Shown here piece after piece: positions 18,801-25,259 of a stretch of 64,000 nucleotides of DNA. Both the position numbers and the translations under genes were made by a program. Each line of letters begins with the position of its first letter. Position 1 is the first letter of the stretch. Source of the DNA: Candidatus Nitrosopumilus sp. SW (lineage in GTDB: Archaea; Thermoproteota; Nitrososphaeria; Nitrososphaerales; Nitrosopumilaceae); contig NZ_CP035425.1 of assembly GCF_006740685.1 (NCBI RefSeq), positions 1,031,687 to 1,095,686 of the forward strand, in the 5' to 3' direction. Below the pieces are notes generated by a model. That model was not told where the DNA came from, ran no database searches, and saw only the letters and a list, made by a program, of their open reading frames with translations.

Positions 18801-20325
18801 AATTACAACGGATTCCAAGACCAAGATGGTTGTATTGATATTCCAGGTGCTGATGCAAATGGAATTATTGATTCAGATTATGATTCAATTCCTGATGACA
18901 AAGATGCTTGTCCATTAGAACGTGAAAACTATAACAAATTCCAAGATGAAGATGGATGTCCTGATGTTTTACAATTACAAATCAGTGGTGATGCTGATGG
19001 TGACGGTTTACTAAATGCCTTTGATGATTGCCCATATGTTCCTGAAAACTATAACAAATTCCAAGACACTGACGGTTGTCCTGATTTAATTGGTGATAAT
19101 AGATATTCTTATGACTCTGATGGTGATGGAATTATTGATAATTTAGATTGGTGTCCAAATCAGCCTGAAACCTACAATGGATTCCAAGACTCTGACGGTT
19201 GTCCTGACAGTTCTGTATCTACTCTTGATACTGATAGAGATGGAATTCCAAATGTTTCAGACTCTTGTCCACTAGATCCTGAAACTTACAACTTGTATCA
19301 AGACACTGACGGTTGTCCTGATTCAGTTGATGGTGCACTATCTGGATATACATTCCCTGACTCTGATGGTGATGGAATTGATGATAGATGGGATGCTTGT
19401 GTTGATGAACCAGAAAACTTTAACGGATTCTTAGATGATGACGGTTGTCCTGACACACCAGGAGTTTCCAAATCAGCTTTGCTTGATACTGATTATGACA
19501 ACATTCCTGACATACATGATTTATGTCCAACAATTGCAGAAAATTACAACAAGTTCCAAGATTATGACGGTTGTCCTGACACAATAGAACATGGTTCATT
19601 TGGCGATTCAGACGGTGATGGAATAATTGACAATGTAGACCAATGTCCTAAAAGTAAAGAAACTTACAATAGATTCCAAGACACTGACGGTTGTCCAGAT
19701 TCACTTTTTGATGGCTATTCTACTTATGATTCAGATGGTGATGGCATAGTTGATAACCTCGACTTGTGTCCAACACAGCCTGAAACATACAACGGATTCC
19801 AAGACACTGACGGTTGTCCTGATAGTTCTGTCTCTACACTTGATTCAGACCTGGATGGAATCATAGACATTTCTGATGCATGTCCACTAGAACCTGAAAC
19901 TTACAACTATTATCAAGATGAAGATGGTTGCCCTGATTCTACAGGTACTGTAACATCTTCTTACTCTTTCCCAGATGCTGACGGTGATGGAATTGATGAC
20001 AGATGGGATTCATGTCTAGATGAGCAAGAGAACTTTAATGGATACTTGGATTGGGATGGATGCCCAGACGAATTGGCTGCAGCATCAACAACTCCAACAA
20101 GATTTGACTCTGATGGTGACGGATTCTATGATGGAATTGATTCCTGTCCATCAAAACCTGAAACCTGGAACAAATACAATGATCATGACGGCTGTCCAGA
20201 CATTGCTCCAGAACAACAAAGATTTGTCCATGATGATGATCTAGATAGCATCATTAATGATGAAGACTTGTGTCCACTTGATCCTGAAGATTTCGATGGT
20301 GACAGAGACACTGACGGTTGTCCTG
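13558..20325 (+). repeat. Tandem TSP3 (calcium-binding) repeat region in three genes
   Basis: 54 units in all (20+17+17), each about 35-47 residues (105-140 bp), recognisable in DNA by recurring GACGGTTGTCCTGA-like and GATGGTGATGGAAT-like stretches. The region is coding throughout, apart from the two short gaps and signal peptides between genes. Confidence 0.9.
15909..18080 (+). CDS. Secreted thrombospondin type 3 repeat protein, 17 repeats (paralog 2)
   Basis: 723 residues with signal peptide MKQQYLLGFLLLLTLTIG...VFA and 17 TSP3 units. Related units recur every five: repeats 5, 10 and 15 carry a distinctive DRWD(S/A)C (I/F) variant lacking the CP proline, repeats 8 and 13 follow a VADNK/IADNK linker, and 3, 8 and 13 share DLCPTQPET. 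It starts 11 nt after the first paralog, with AGGTG at the preceding stop as ribosome binding site, so the two form an operon. The last unit (DDLDDIIND...DRDTDGCPD) is nearly the same in all three proteins and may be a conserved C-terminal cap. Confidence 0.88.
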   Translation: MKQQYLLGFLLLLTLTIGMAPSSVFANEAIDSDGDGVPNAIDECPHLLEDYDPQYGNNIDGCPADFVPWYDADYDGVQDHVDNCPTVKETYNRFQDEDGCPDLSPYTDAGIADSDGDGFPDYLDLCPTQPETFNGIDDTDGCPDDDHSVIDSDQDGISDGKDSCPLDPETYNQFQDHDGCPDSVDDALSGYTFPDTDGDGIEDRWDSCIFEPENYNNNLDWDGCPDIPGVTNPEAPDTDFDGIPDDKDACPLDRENYNKFEDSDGCPDVVQHMIFGDYDGDGIPDQDDLCPYSPETYNKFQDEDGCPDLVADNKLSVDTDGDGIIDNIDLCPTQPETYNGILDTDGCPDSSLYRYDADMDGILDNDDACPLEPETYNLYLDTDGCPDSVDDALSGYTFPDTDGDGIEDRWDSCIYEPENFNGFLDDDGCPETLGTTAGDMIDSDYDGLADHLDQCPTIAERYNKFQDEDGCPDSIIHQTIGDSDGDGIYDDVDQCPTAKETYNKYMDTDGCPDFIADNKLSADTDGDGILDYLDLCPTQPETYNGFQDSDGCPDSSVSTLDSDMDGILDINDACPLEPETYNRYLDSDGCPDSVDSTASTYTFPDTDGDGIEDRWDACIYEPENYNNNLDWDGCPDTLGAESTTPVYADSDGDGYPDAVDSCPTESETWNKYLDSDGCPDIAPEQQRFVHDDDLDDIINDEDLCPLDPEDYDGDRDTDGCPDP

Positions 20326-20333
20326 ATAACTAA
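18165..20333 (+). CDS. Secreted thrombospondin type 3 repeat protein, 17 repeats (paralog 3)
   Basis: 722 residues, same plan as paralog 2: signal peptide, 17 TSP3 units, five-repeat register. The DNA for signal peptide and first repeat is almost identical to paralog 2 (75 bases from 18171 match 15918-15992 exactly), whereas later repeats have diverged, for example DRWDQCLNEPE in repeat 5 and a lost proline (GCID) there. The 84-bp gap before it contains a TTAATAAATA promoter-like element at about 18129 and AGGA before the ATG, so it may also be transcribed alone. Confidence 0.88.
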   Translation: MKQYLLGFLLLLTLTIGMAPSSVFANETIDSDGDGVPNAVDFCPHLLEDYDPQYGNNIDGCPADFVPWYDADYDGIQDHLDNCPTVKENYNKFQDEDGCPDLSPDGDGGIVDSDGDGYPDYLDLCPSQPETFNGIDDTDGCPDDEHNLLDRDQDGISDSKDSCPLEPETYNLYLDTDGCPDSVDSTASIYEFPDTDGDGIDDRWDQCLNEPENYNGFQDQDGCIDIPGADANGIIDSDYDSIPDDKDACPLERENYNKFQDEDGCPDVLQLQISGDADGDGLLNAFDDCPYVPENYNKFQDTDGCPDLIGDNRYSYDSDGDGIIDNLDWCPNQPETYNGFQDSDGCPDSSVSTLDTDRDGIPNVSDSCPLDPETYNLYQDTDGCPDSVDGALSGYTFPDSDGDGIDDRWDACVDEPENFNGFLDDDGCPDTPGVSKSALLDTDYDNIPDIHDLCPTIAENYNKFQDYDGCPDTIEHGSFGDSDGDGIIDNVDQCPKSKETYNRFQDTDGCPDSLFDGYSTYDSDGDGIVDNLDLCPTQPETYNGFQDTDGCPDSSVSTLDSDLDGIIDISDACPLEPETYNYYQDEDGCPDSTGTVTSSYSFPDADGDGIDDRWDSCLDEQENFNGYLDWDGCPDELAAASTTPTRFDSDGDGFYDGIDSCPSKPETWNKYNDHDGCPDIAPEQQRFVHDDDLDSIINDEDLCPLDPEDFDGDRDTDGCPDN

Positions 20334-20374
20334 TTTTTGAAATAGTAAATATATTCAAATTATTTAGTTTGTTT

Positions 20375-21337
20375 ATGCTTCCAAAATTTTCCAGTAGGGC
20401 ATTTTTAGCTCCTATGGCGGGAGTCAGTGATCCTGCTTTGAGATTGCAATGCAAAAAGATGGGAGCTGGATTGGTTGTAACTGAATTTACAAGCATTCAC
20501 AGTATTATTGCAAAAGAAGAACAACTCAAAGAAAACATGAAGACAATTCAAGAGTTCATTGAATTCTCAGAACAAGAAAGGCCAATCTCTGTTCAATTGT
20601 TTGGATCTGATCTTTATGCATTAGAAAAGGCTGCAACTATTGTAGAGCCTTACTTTGACATCATTGATTACAACATGGGTTGTCCTGCACCACACATTAC
20701 ACAACAAATGGCAGGAGGAGCTCTACTCCAAGAAGTAAATCTCACACAAGAAATTTTCAAGACTCTAGTAAATGCTGTAAAAAAACCAGTAACTCTGAAG
20801 ATTCGCTCCGGCGTTACTGAAGCAAGCAAATTTCTTTTTAGAGAAATTGCAAAGATTGCAGAAGACCAAGGGATTCAAATGATAACTTTTCATCCTAGAA
20901 CTGTCAGTCAGGGATATTCTGGAAATGCAGATTGGAGATTAATCAAAGAACTCAAAGAAATTTCTAACATTCCTATAGTTGGAAATGGCGATATTGCTAC
21001 TCCTGAAGATGCTAAAATGATGCTTGATGAGACTGGTTGTGATTATGTCATGATTGGCCGTGGTGCCATGGGAAATCCTTTCTTGTTTGAGCAGATTAAT
21101 GATTACCTTAGGACTGGTTCATACAAGGAATACTCCTTCAAAGACAGACTGGATTCATTTTTTGATTATCTTTGTCTTACCAACCAATACAAAATCAAAT
21201 TCTCTAATATCAAAAGTCAAGCCATGAGATTTACAAAAGGACTGAAGGGTGGCTCCAAACTCCGTTCTAAAATTACCTTTTCAAAAAATCTTGAAGAACT
21301 AGAAAAGATCATGCGTGAGGCATATTCTATATCTTAA
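20375..21337 (+). CDS. dus: tRNA-dihydrouridine synthase
   Basis: About 320 residues of the Dus flavoprotein family. LAPMAGVSD near the N terminus binds FMN, NMGCPAP holds the catalytic-loop cysteine, and MIGRGAMGNPFLF is the phosphate-binding signature. It reduces uridines in the D loop of tRNA with NADPH. The start is ATG 20375 (MLPKFSSRAFLAPMAG); a TTG two codons upstream is in frame. ATATATTC at about 20349 is a candidate TATA box. Confidence 0.93.
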   Translation: MLPKFSSRAFLAPMAGVSDPALRLQCKKMGAGLVVTEFTSIHSIIAKEEQLKENMKTIQEFIEFSEQERPISVQLFGSDLYALEKAATIVEPYFDIIDYNMGCPAPHITQQMAGGALLQEVNLTQEIFKTLVNAVKKPVTLKIRSGVTEASKFLFREIAKIAEDQGIQMITFHPRTVSQGYSGNADWRLIKELKEISNIPIVGNGDIATPEDAKMMLDETGCDYVMIGRGAMGNPFLFEQINDYLRTGSYKEYSFKDRLDSFFDYLCLTNQYKIKFSNIKSQAMRFTKGLKGGSKLRSKITFSKNLEELEKIMREAYSIS

Positions 21338-21477
21338 ATTTATTTTTAAATTTGGTAATTTTCTTTACAAGTGTTAATGGTTTTGACCAAAATAATATTG
21401 AATTTTTAAGTAAATCGGACTATTCTTATATATTTCAAGATGGCATTTTAGTTATGAAAATAGGAGTTGAATCATAA

Positions 21478-21717
21478 TTGGCAACAGCTTATGTTCTCAT
21501 AAACTGTGAGCTTGGTTCTGAAGAATCTGTAATATCAGAACTAAAATCTATTGAAGGTGTTGTTGAAGTTCATGGCACATTTGGTGCATATGACATTTTA
21601 GCAAAAGTTGAATCTGATCAGGTAGAAGCATTACGCGAAACTATTACTTGGAAGATTAGAAAAATCCCAAAAATTAGATCAACACTGACTCTAATGGGAA
21701 TTGAAGGACAACAGTAA
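21478..21717 (+). CDS. Stand-alone Lrp/AsnC RAM-domain protein (copy 1)
   Basis: 79 residues that correspond only to the effector-binding RAM domain of Lrp/AsnC regulators (VEVHGTFGAYDILAKVE...), with no helix-turn-helix. Such small proteins bind amino acids or other ligands and may oligomerise with full Lrp regulators. The start is TTG, with AGGAGTT about 12 nt upstream and a TTATATATT promoter element at about 21426. A close paralog lies at 54122-54361 in this window. Confidence 0.85.
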   Translation: MATAYVLINCELGSEESVISELKSIEGVVEVHGTFGAYDILAKVESDQVEALRETITWKIRKIPKIRSTLTLMGIEGQQ

Positions 21718-21798
21718 CTTCAAAATCCTTTGCTTTTATACTTAGTTTGCAATAAGATAATATCCCTTCAAACAACATGTCCTCCAAAAGGATACCTC

Positions 21799-21821
21799 CT
21801 GAGAGGAAGTTTTCCTCTCAG
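21799..21821. other. Perfect 10-bp hairpin between convergent genes
   Basis: CTGAGAGGAA and TTCCTCTCAG flank a 3-nt loop. It lies between the ends of the RAM-domain gene (plus) and the PII-like gene (minus). No strong T-run follows on either strand, so it could be a terminator stem, an RNA stability element or a protein site. A 27-codon open frame (21778-21861) spans it, but nothing supports its translation. Confidence 0.5.
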
Positions 21822-21860
21822 CAGCTTTATTTCAAAATAGAACTGAATAAAATAAAATGA

Positions 21861-22208
21861 TTAGAGGGCTTCAGAACCCGTCTTTTTAGATGCTATGTTT
21901 AGAGCACTTTCTACATTGGTGACTATGATAATTCCATCTCCACCTTTTCCTGTATAAGCTGCATCAGCAATTGCTGAGGTTACTTTCTCTACGTTTGAGT
22001 CATCTACTATTGTTGTTATTGTTGCAACTTTGTTATATTCTGCAGTGAAATGACCTGTACCTCTTCCTGATCTGATCTCTTGTCTTTTTCCAGAACCTCT
22101 ACCATTGCCTTCTAAGATGGTATATCCTCCAACTAGATCTTTTATTGCATCAGAAACTGCACTTGTTTTGTCTGTTTGAACAGTTGCCTCGATTCGTTTC
22201 ATTTGCAT
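21861..22208 (-). CDS. PII-like signal transduction protein
   Basis: 115 residues with the PII fold pattern: N-terminal strand MKRIEATVQTDKTSAVSDAI, a flexible T-loop region (GRGSGKRQEIRSGRGTGHF), the strand VATITTIVDD, and the C-terminal signature YTGKGGDGIIIV, a variant of the canonical TGxxGDGKIFV. The T-loop has no tyrosine at the usual uridylylation position and differs from GlnB/GlnK, so ligand and partner are unsure. PII proteins sense ATP/ADP and 2-oxoglutarate and control ammonium transport and assimilation; no amt gene is nearby. Confidence 0.8.
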   Translation of the reverse strand: MQMKRIEATVQTDKTSAVSDAIKDLVGGYTILEGNGRGSGKRQEIRSGRGTGHFTAEYNKVATITTIVDDSNVEKVTSAIADAAYTGKGGDGIIIVTNVESALNIASKKTGSEAL

Positions 22209-22321
22209 TTGTTTTTTTGTATTATTTAAAAAAGATCATATGTATTTTTTAGAATTTTATGATACATTGTTGGTTATTTCATAATCCTCTGGGCTTTTTA
22301 GTGTAGAAAAGAAGGAAAATT

Positions 22322-22498
22322 ATGAAAAGTGACGAGAAGAGATCTCACAGACTAAACTATCTCCTAAAATGCTATTTGAGTAATCCTCAAGAAAATGCTC
22401 TATATCAAAGAGCAAAACAGATGGGCGTATCTGATTCTACTGCAAAAGACTACATCAGAACTGTCATTATCCAAGCACAGAAAATCTATGCAAAATAG
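22322..22498 (+). CDS. Small basic protein, possibly HTH-like
   Basis: A 58-residue reading frame starting at ATG 22322 with GAAGGA about 10 nt upstream. The sequence is largely helical; QRAKQMGVSDSTAKDYIRTVIIQAQK resembles a recognition-helix region (xxMGVSxSTxxxY) of a helix-turn-helix protein, so a small DNA-binding regulator is plausible. Codon use fits its neighbours. No family was recognised. Confidence 0.6.
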   Translation: MKSDEKRSHRLNYLLKCYLSNPQENALYQRAKQMGVSDSTAKDYIRTVIIQAQKIYAK

Positions 22499-22596
22499 TC
22501 TCAAACCCCCCTTTTTGATTAAATCTGCAATTAAGAGAAGTCATTCGTAATCTTAAACAAGGAATTCATAAATAATCATTATAGGAGAAAATACTC

Positions 22597-23304
22597 GTGG
22601 ATACATTACTTGATGATGTAAAGGCCCTTTTGGAAAAAGACTTTGGCGATGATAGAATTCTAAAACAAATTCGTCGAGCTTGTGAAAATAATGAAGTAAT
22701 TAGCAATTTTGAAAGAAATTATGTTAAAAAATTAGCAGAAAAACATCTTGGAAGAAAACCTGAAACTCCTGGACCTGTTCAAACATCTGTGGTTCCAGAT
22801 GTAATATTGCCTGAAACTGCATCTGCTCAAAATACTATATCTGCTCAAAAAACACAAACAATCAGATCCCCTCCACCTAAAATTTCCTCTAGTTCCTCAA
22901 AGAACTCAAAACTAATGATTGGTATTGGTGCAGTCGCTTTGATAGTAATAGTTGCAGTTGCTGTATCCTTTAGTGGAATTTCTACTGGACCATCTAATGT
23001 TGTAAAGAATCCTACTGAAACAATTACAGAATCACTAGTGATTCAAACCGACTTTTCATCATATAACAACAAAGACATTATTTCAATAAATGGCATTTCA
23101 GATACAACTGGTTCGGTGAATCTGTCTATAGAGAACCAGAAAGGTGAACTTGTTTGGGCAGAACAACTTTCTCTAAAAAGTGATGGACGATATTCCACAC
23201 TTGCAATTGCTGGTGGTCCTGGATGGGAAAGTTCTGGCACATATACTATCAAAGTAGATAATGGCGCTGAAACAAAATCTAGTACATTTTCATTTACAGC
23301 ATAA
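22597..23304 (+). CDS. Single-pass membrane protein with cytosolic helical head and outer beta domain
   Basis: 235 residues, start GTG with AGGAG at 22584-22588. Residues 1-52 are charged and helical (a SHOCT-like or coiled region), 53-105 a Pro/Ser/Thr/Gln-rich linker, and about 107-127 one transmembrane helix (MIGIGAVALIVIVAVAV). The outer part, with beta-sandwich-like strands (SINGISDTTGSVNLSIEN...), ends in YTIKVDNGAETKSSTF. The type II topology is inferred. Function unknown. The 3' end overlaps an opposite-strand gene by 11 bp. Confidence 0.75.
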   Translation: MDTLLDDVKALLEKDFGDDRILKQIRRACENNEVISNFERNYVKKLAEKHLGRKPETPGPVQTSVVPDVILPETASAQNTISAQKTQTIRSPPPKISSSSSKNSKLMIGIGAVALIVIVAVAVSFSGISTGPSNVVKNPTETITESLVIQTDFSSYNNKDIISINGISDTTGSVNLSIENQKGELVWAEQLSLKSDGRYSTLAIAGGPGWESSGTYTIKVDNGAETKSSTFSFTA

Positions 23305-23893
23305 TTCTTTCAAATTCTTTCCAATGAGAATCAATGATATCTCTTAGCTTTTCTACGCTGATCTCTTCCATGTATTCGCGATAAACTATGTACTTGTTTT
23401 GTCGATTTGAATCCTCCCCGTAAATGTCGCTAGTATTTTTTGGAACTGCATTTGATTTCCATTGATTCATCTCAAAGACCCATACTGTTGCATCTGGATT
23501 TGAAAAATCAATATCATCGCATCCTACAACATACAGGTAGCATTTTGCTGATTGGTTTAGTTTTTCATGTAGCTTTTCATAGGCAATCATCTGTCCCTTT
23601 GCAATGTTTATCTTGTCGTTGTGAAATCCTTTGAATTCTAAAATGACGAATCCCCCCTTGTGCTCGATTAACCAGTCAATATCTGTGCCTCCTGAGGCTA
23701 TCATCCCGTGTACGATGAGGTCTCCTAGTACTTCCCTTCCCCGAGTAAATTCTGATTCATCAAAAATCTGATATTTTGCTTTTTGACTTTTGCGAATAAT
23801 CTGAGGCTTGTATTCGTTTTGTGCAGGTTCGTTTTTTTCGTAAATATTGTCAATCAAATCACTGGTCTCATTGGCCATAAAGTTTTGAATCAA
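23294..23893 (-). CDS. Putative PD-(D/E)xK-fold nuclease-like protein
   Basis: 199 residues. The segment GTDIDWLIEHKGGFVILEFKG (69-89) has the spacing of a PD-(D/E)xK active site: D71/D73, then E86 and K88 in ILEFKG, followed by an amphipathic helix (KGQMIAYEKLHEKLN). The fold occurs in restriction, repair and RNA-related nucleases and in inactive relatives. No partner gene (methylase, helicase) is adjacent, so a cellular role is not clear. An internal ATG (residue 6) is an alternative start. Confidence 0.6.
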   Translation of the reverse strand: MIQNFMANETSDLIDNIYEKNEPAQNEYKPQIIRKSQKAKYQIFDESEFTRGREVLGDLIVHGMIASGGTDIDWLIEHKGGFVILEFKGFHNDKINIAKGQMIAYEKLHEKLNQSAKCYLYVVGCDDIDFSNPDATVWVFEMNQWKSNAVPKNTSDIYGEDSNRQNKYIVYREYMEEISVEKLRDIIDSHWKEFERIML

Positions 23894-23949
23894 AAACCTA
23901 ATGATAAGAGAGTTTGTAAAATATAGTAAAGTTGTTCTATTTTTCTGGC

Positions 23950-24183
23950 TTATCTACAGAGAAATTCTCCGCCTGCACCTTTATACAAAATAAAATATTC
24001 CTCAGGATTCTTTCTTTCTTTTTTTGCATTTAGTGCATCTTGATACATTTCAAAATGCTCTACAAGATACAATTGGTTTCCTGGCTCTGAAAAATAATCA
24101 ATCCCAATCAAATCAAACCCATTATCTGGAGTCAGTTTTTTCTTTTCTTCTTGAAAATTATCTTCAGTCAATCTATTGATCAT
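23950..24183 (-). CDS. Small hypothetical protein coupled to tbp
   Basis: 77 residues, soluble and acidic, with aromatic residues clustered in DYFSEPGNQLYLVEHFEMYQDA. No known domain. Its start lies 11 nt inside the 3' end of the TBP gene, so it is translationally coupled to tbp and probably co-expressed; whether it works with TBP is unknown. Confidence 0.65.
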   Translation of the reverse strand: MINRLTEDNFQEEKKKLTPDNGFDLIGIDYFSEPGNQLYLVEHFEMYQDALNAKKERKNPEEYFILYKGAGGEFLCR

Positions 24184-24736
24184 AAATCATTAGATTTTTT
24201 TCTTCTAAGACTGAATGTAGATTGTGAACAGAACGATATACATCTGATTCTTTTTTGGCTCCTGTACAAACCAATTTACCTGATGCAAATAACAAGATTA
24301 CAGTTTTAGGGTCAAGCATTCTGTGAATGAGTCCTGGAAATTGTTCTGGCTCATACATGCTTCTTGGTAATGTTCTTGCTGCTTTTTCTAGATGTATCTT
24401 TCCACCTAGATTAATTGCTGCAACAATATTTTGCACGGTAATTACTGCATCATTTTTTATTTTGATTTTTCCTTTTCTGAGCTTTTGAACAACAGTGTTT
24501 ACAGCTTTGATTGCCATCTCTTCTGATTTTGCTCCTGTACAAACCATCTTTCCTGTTCTAAAAATCAAAGTTGCAGTTCTTGGACTCTTTAATCTGAAAA
24601 CTAATCCTGGAAATTGTTCTGGATGATATTCAGTGTCTGGAAATTTTTCTGTAATTTCATTAAGGTCAATCTTTTGATCAACAGATGCTGATGCAACAAC
24701 ATTTTCAACACTCACAATGGGCTTTGTTTGAGGCAT
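24173..24736 (-). CDS. tbp: TATA-box binding protein
   Basis: 187 residues forming the two TBP direct repeats: EYHPEQFPGLVFRL...KMVCTGAKSEE and MYEPEQFPGLIHRM...KLVCTGAKKES. TBP binds promoter TATA boxes and recruits TFB and RNA polymerase. Its own promoter is unusually good (TATATATAAA on the minus strand) and lies about 25-30 nt before the ATG, implying a leaderless mRNA. The downstream small gene overlaps its end. Confidence 0.97.
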   Translation of the reverse strand: MPQTKPIVSVENVVASASVDQKIDLNEITEKFPDTEYHPEQFPGLVFRLKSPRTATLIFRTGKMVCTGAKSEEMAIKAVNTVVQKLRKGKIKIKNDAVITVQNIVAAINLGGKIHLEKAARTLPRSMYEPEQFPGLIHRMLDPKTVILLFASGKLVCTGAKKESDVYRSVHNLHSVLEEKNLMIYDQ

Positions 24737-24754
24737 AACGAGGGACTTTAAATA

Positions 24755-24770
24755 GGCCCTTTATATATAC
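24755..24770 (-). promoter_or_regulatory. TATA box of tbp
   Basis: On the minus strand AGTATATATAAAGG is a near-consensus archaeal TATA element about 25 nt before the tbp start codon. A second TTTAAAG-type stretch lies closer to the start. Confidence 0.65.
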
Positions 24771-24802
24771 TAGTCAAATTTTTTGGGAATGTTTGGGTTT
24801 GC

Positions 24803-25258
24803 TCAATGGTGGCCTATCCACTGATATCGATATTCTTCATCGATAATGTCTGTGACAATTTCTTTGTTCTTGATTTTTGTTTTAGGTAATGCCACATCAA
24901 AGAGTCCTAGTTGCCCCTTGTATGGGATGGGGATTCTAAATGATTTTGGGTTTTTTAGCAAAAACCCAAAAGTTCTGTCATGAAAATTTTTTGAAGCAAG
25001 ATGGAATTCTTGGTCTTCTTTGACTTGTTTTAGAGTGTCATATTTTTTCACATCATAGATTTCCACTTTGCCAACAATTGCACCTGTGACAAATTTTTTG
25101 TCAATCTTTAATCTCTTACAATCTTCTTTTCTGATCTTTAATGGGGCATGTATTAGCAATTCTCCACGAAAATTTGTGTTCCATTTACGTAACTCGATTG
25201 TCTTTTTTCCTAGAATGATTAAATCAGCAAATGGTTGAGACACTGAAAGACATTTCAA
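24803..25258 (-). CDS. ASCH-domain protein
   Basis: 151 residues. The N terminus CLSVSQPFADLIILGKKTIELRKWNT matches the ASCH signature (small beta-barrel related to PUA, with conserved K/E/R for RNA or nucleotide binding), and GELLIHAP follows as expected. ASCH proteins are proposed RNA-binding regulators or amidohydrolases of modified nucleosides. It follows the PLP-rhodanese gene after 1 nt and is in one operon with it. Confidence 0.85.
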   Translation of the reverse strand: MKCLSVSQPFADLIILGKKTIELRKWNTNFRGELLIHAPLKIRKEDCKRLKIDKKFVTGAIVGKVEIYDVKKYDTLKQVKEDQEFHLASKNFHDRTFGFLLKNPKSFRIPIPYKGQLGLFDVALPKTKIKNKEIVTDIIDEEYRYQWIGHH

Positions 25259-25259
25259 A

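Noticed and set aside
13558-20325. Regularly spaced repeats resembling a CRISPR array
   Set aside because: Period is 105-140 bp, repeats are degenerate, all in one reading frame and encode TSP3 units; no cas genes.
21778-21861. 27-codon ORF spanning the perfect hairpin
   Set aside because: No ribosome binding site or conserved composition; the hairpin alone explains the structure.
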